Shown: one piece after another, positions 63,430-64,000 of the stretch
Position numbering within the stretch: position 1 is the stretch's first letter
How the letters are laid out: each line of letters begins with the position of its first letter
Origin: Segatella copri DSM 18205
Lineage (GTDB): Bacteria; Bacteroidota; Bacteroidia; Bacteroidales; Bacteroidaceae
Direction: 5' to 3'
Assembly: GCF_025151535.1 (NCBI RefSeq)
Contig: NZ_CP102288.1
Span: 3,252,001-3,316,000, forward strand
DNA: 64,000 nucleotides
Made by a program: the position numbers and the translations under genes
Notes under the pieces: generated by a model
Seen by the model: the letters and a program-made list of their open reading frames with translations, nothing else
Told to the model about the DNA's origin: nothing
Databases searched by the model: none

Positions 63430-64000
63430 ATGAAACAGAACAATATATTTTTCAGATATTTTAGCCCGGTTGCTGCTCAGCAGAAACTTTATGTCGCTGC
63501 TTTGGTTGCCTTGTTGTCTTCCTCTGCTTACGAGGCAGAAGCCCAGGTGGGCGAACCTTTCATTCATGATCCTTCTACCATTGCCCAGTGTGATGGAAAG
63601 TATTATACCTTTGGAACGGGTGAAGGCGGAATCTGGTCGGAGGATGGCTGGACCTGGCAGGGTGGTGCTGTTCGTCCCGGAAGAGGAGCGGCTCCTGATG
63701 TGTTGAAGATTGGCGACCGTTATCTTGTAGCCTACAGTACTACGGGTGGTGGATTGGGAGGCAGTCATCGCGGTGATGTCCTGACGATGTGGAACAAAAC
63801 GCTCGATCCGAAATCGCCTGATTTCAAATATACCGAACCGGTGGTGGTCGCCTCATCCTTAGATGATGAAGACTGTGATGCCATTGATGCGGGCTTGTTG
63901 CTCGACCCTACTACCGGCAGACTCTGGCTCAGCTATGGTACCTATTTCGGATTTATCCGTCTGGTAGAACTTGATCCGAAGACGGGTAAGCGGATGGAAG
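63430..64000 (+). CDS. GH43-family glycosidase, 3' end outside the window
   Basis: The first 190 codons of a secreted enzyme are present; the frame is still open at 64000. The signal peptide is long (about 40 residues, ending YEAEAQ). The GH43 base motif is in FIHDPSTIAQCDGKYYTFGTG, with blades APDVLKIGDRYLVAYSTTG and the IDAGLLLDPTTGRLWLSYG segment carrying the second acidic residue. It resembles arabinan/arabinoxylan-acting GH43 enzymes; substrate is undecided because the catalytic acid lies beyond the end. It is cotranscribed with the GH43-GH8 gene. Confidence 0.85.
   Translation, partial: MKQNNIFFRYFSPVAAQQKLYVAALVALLSSSAYEAEAQVGEPFIHDPSTIAQCDGKYYTFGTGEGGIWSEDGWTWQGGAVRPGRGAAPDVLKIGDRYLVAYSTTGGGLGGSHRGDVLTMWNKTLDPKSPDFKYTEPVVVASSLDDEDCDAIDAGLLLDPTTGRLWLSYGTYFGFIRLVELDPKTGKRME

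Overview
The window looks like a chromosomal segment of a gut Prevotella/Segatella-type Bacteroidota, close to the P. copri group. This rests on TAnnTTTG promoters without strong Shine-Dalgarno sites, SusC/SusD pairs, a hybrid two-component regulator (HTCS), an Mfa-type fimbrial operon, DUF3575/DUF3868 proteins and a xylan locus in the order known as xusA-xusB-xusC-xusD-xusE-xyn10C in Prevotella bryantii. No sequence search was run, so the species is an inference.

Layout. 1-2.5 kb: a small lipoprotein, a thioredoxin-fold DUF5106 protein and repeat-derived intergenic DNA. 2.5-13.2 kb (minus): a fimbrial operon, DUF3575 barrel - DUF3868/OmpA-TPR - Mfa1-like shaft - Mfa2-like anchor - three large lipoprotein subunits. 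It is divergent from a membrane-bound LuxR-type regulator at 13.7 kb. 14.9-26 kb: housekeeping genes (nnr, hpt, adk, obgE, pgeF, an M23 peptidase, a stand-alone AICAR transformylase, rplS, a two-gene 5'-nucleotidase). 26-64 kb: a xylan utilisation locus with GH43, an HTCS, GH5, the xus operon with GH10, a CxxCH-bearing beta-propeller lipoprotein with a membrane partner, a two-domain secreted protein with a CE1-type esterase, a CE6-CE1 esterase, a GH43-GH8 fusion and a second GH43 cut by the window end. A tandemly duplicated RAYT/Rpn mobile block (53-57 kb) interrupts it.

How it works together. Xylan fragments would be bound and imported by XusA-E, cut outside by GH10/GH5, de-esterified by CE6/CE1 and trimmed by GH43 and GH8. 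Seven promoters in this locus carry the same architecture: two direct-repeat half-sites 21 bp apart (consensus AAAGTATTTGTTAC and AAAGTATGTTTC), with the second half-site starting exactly 24 bp before the -7 box. This fits binding by the AraC domain of the HTCS and defines a regulon including two genes of unknown role.

The second theme is repeats. A RAYT transposase with REP palindromes, a deleted 248-bp derivative and a 168-bp hairpin family share terminal sequence and sit next to gene ends. Separate arrays with 17-, 22- and 33-bp periods fill several intergenic regions, and a fossil SusD 3' end lies under one of the xylan promoters.
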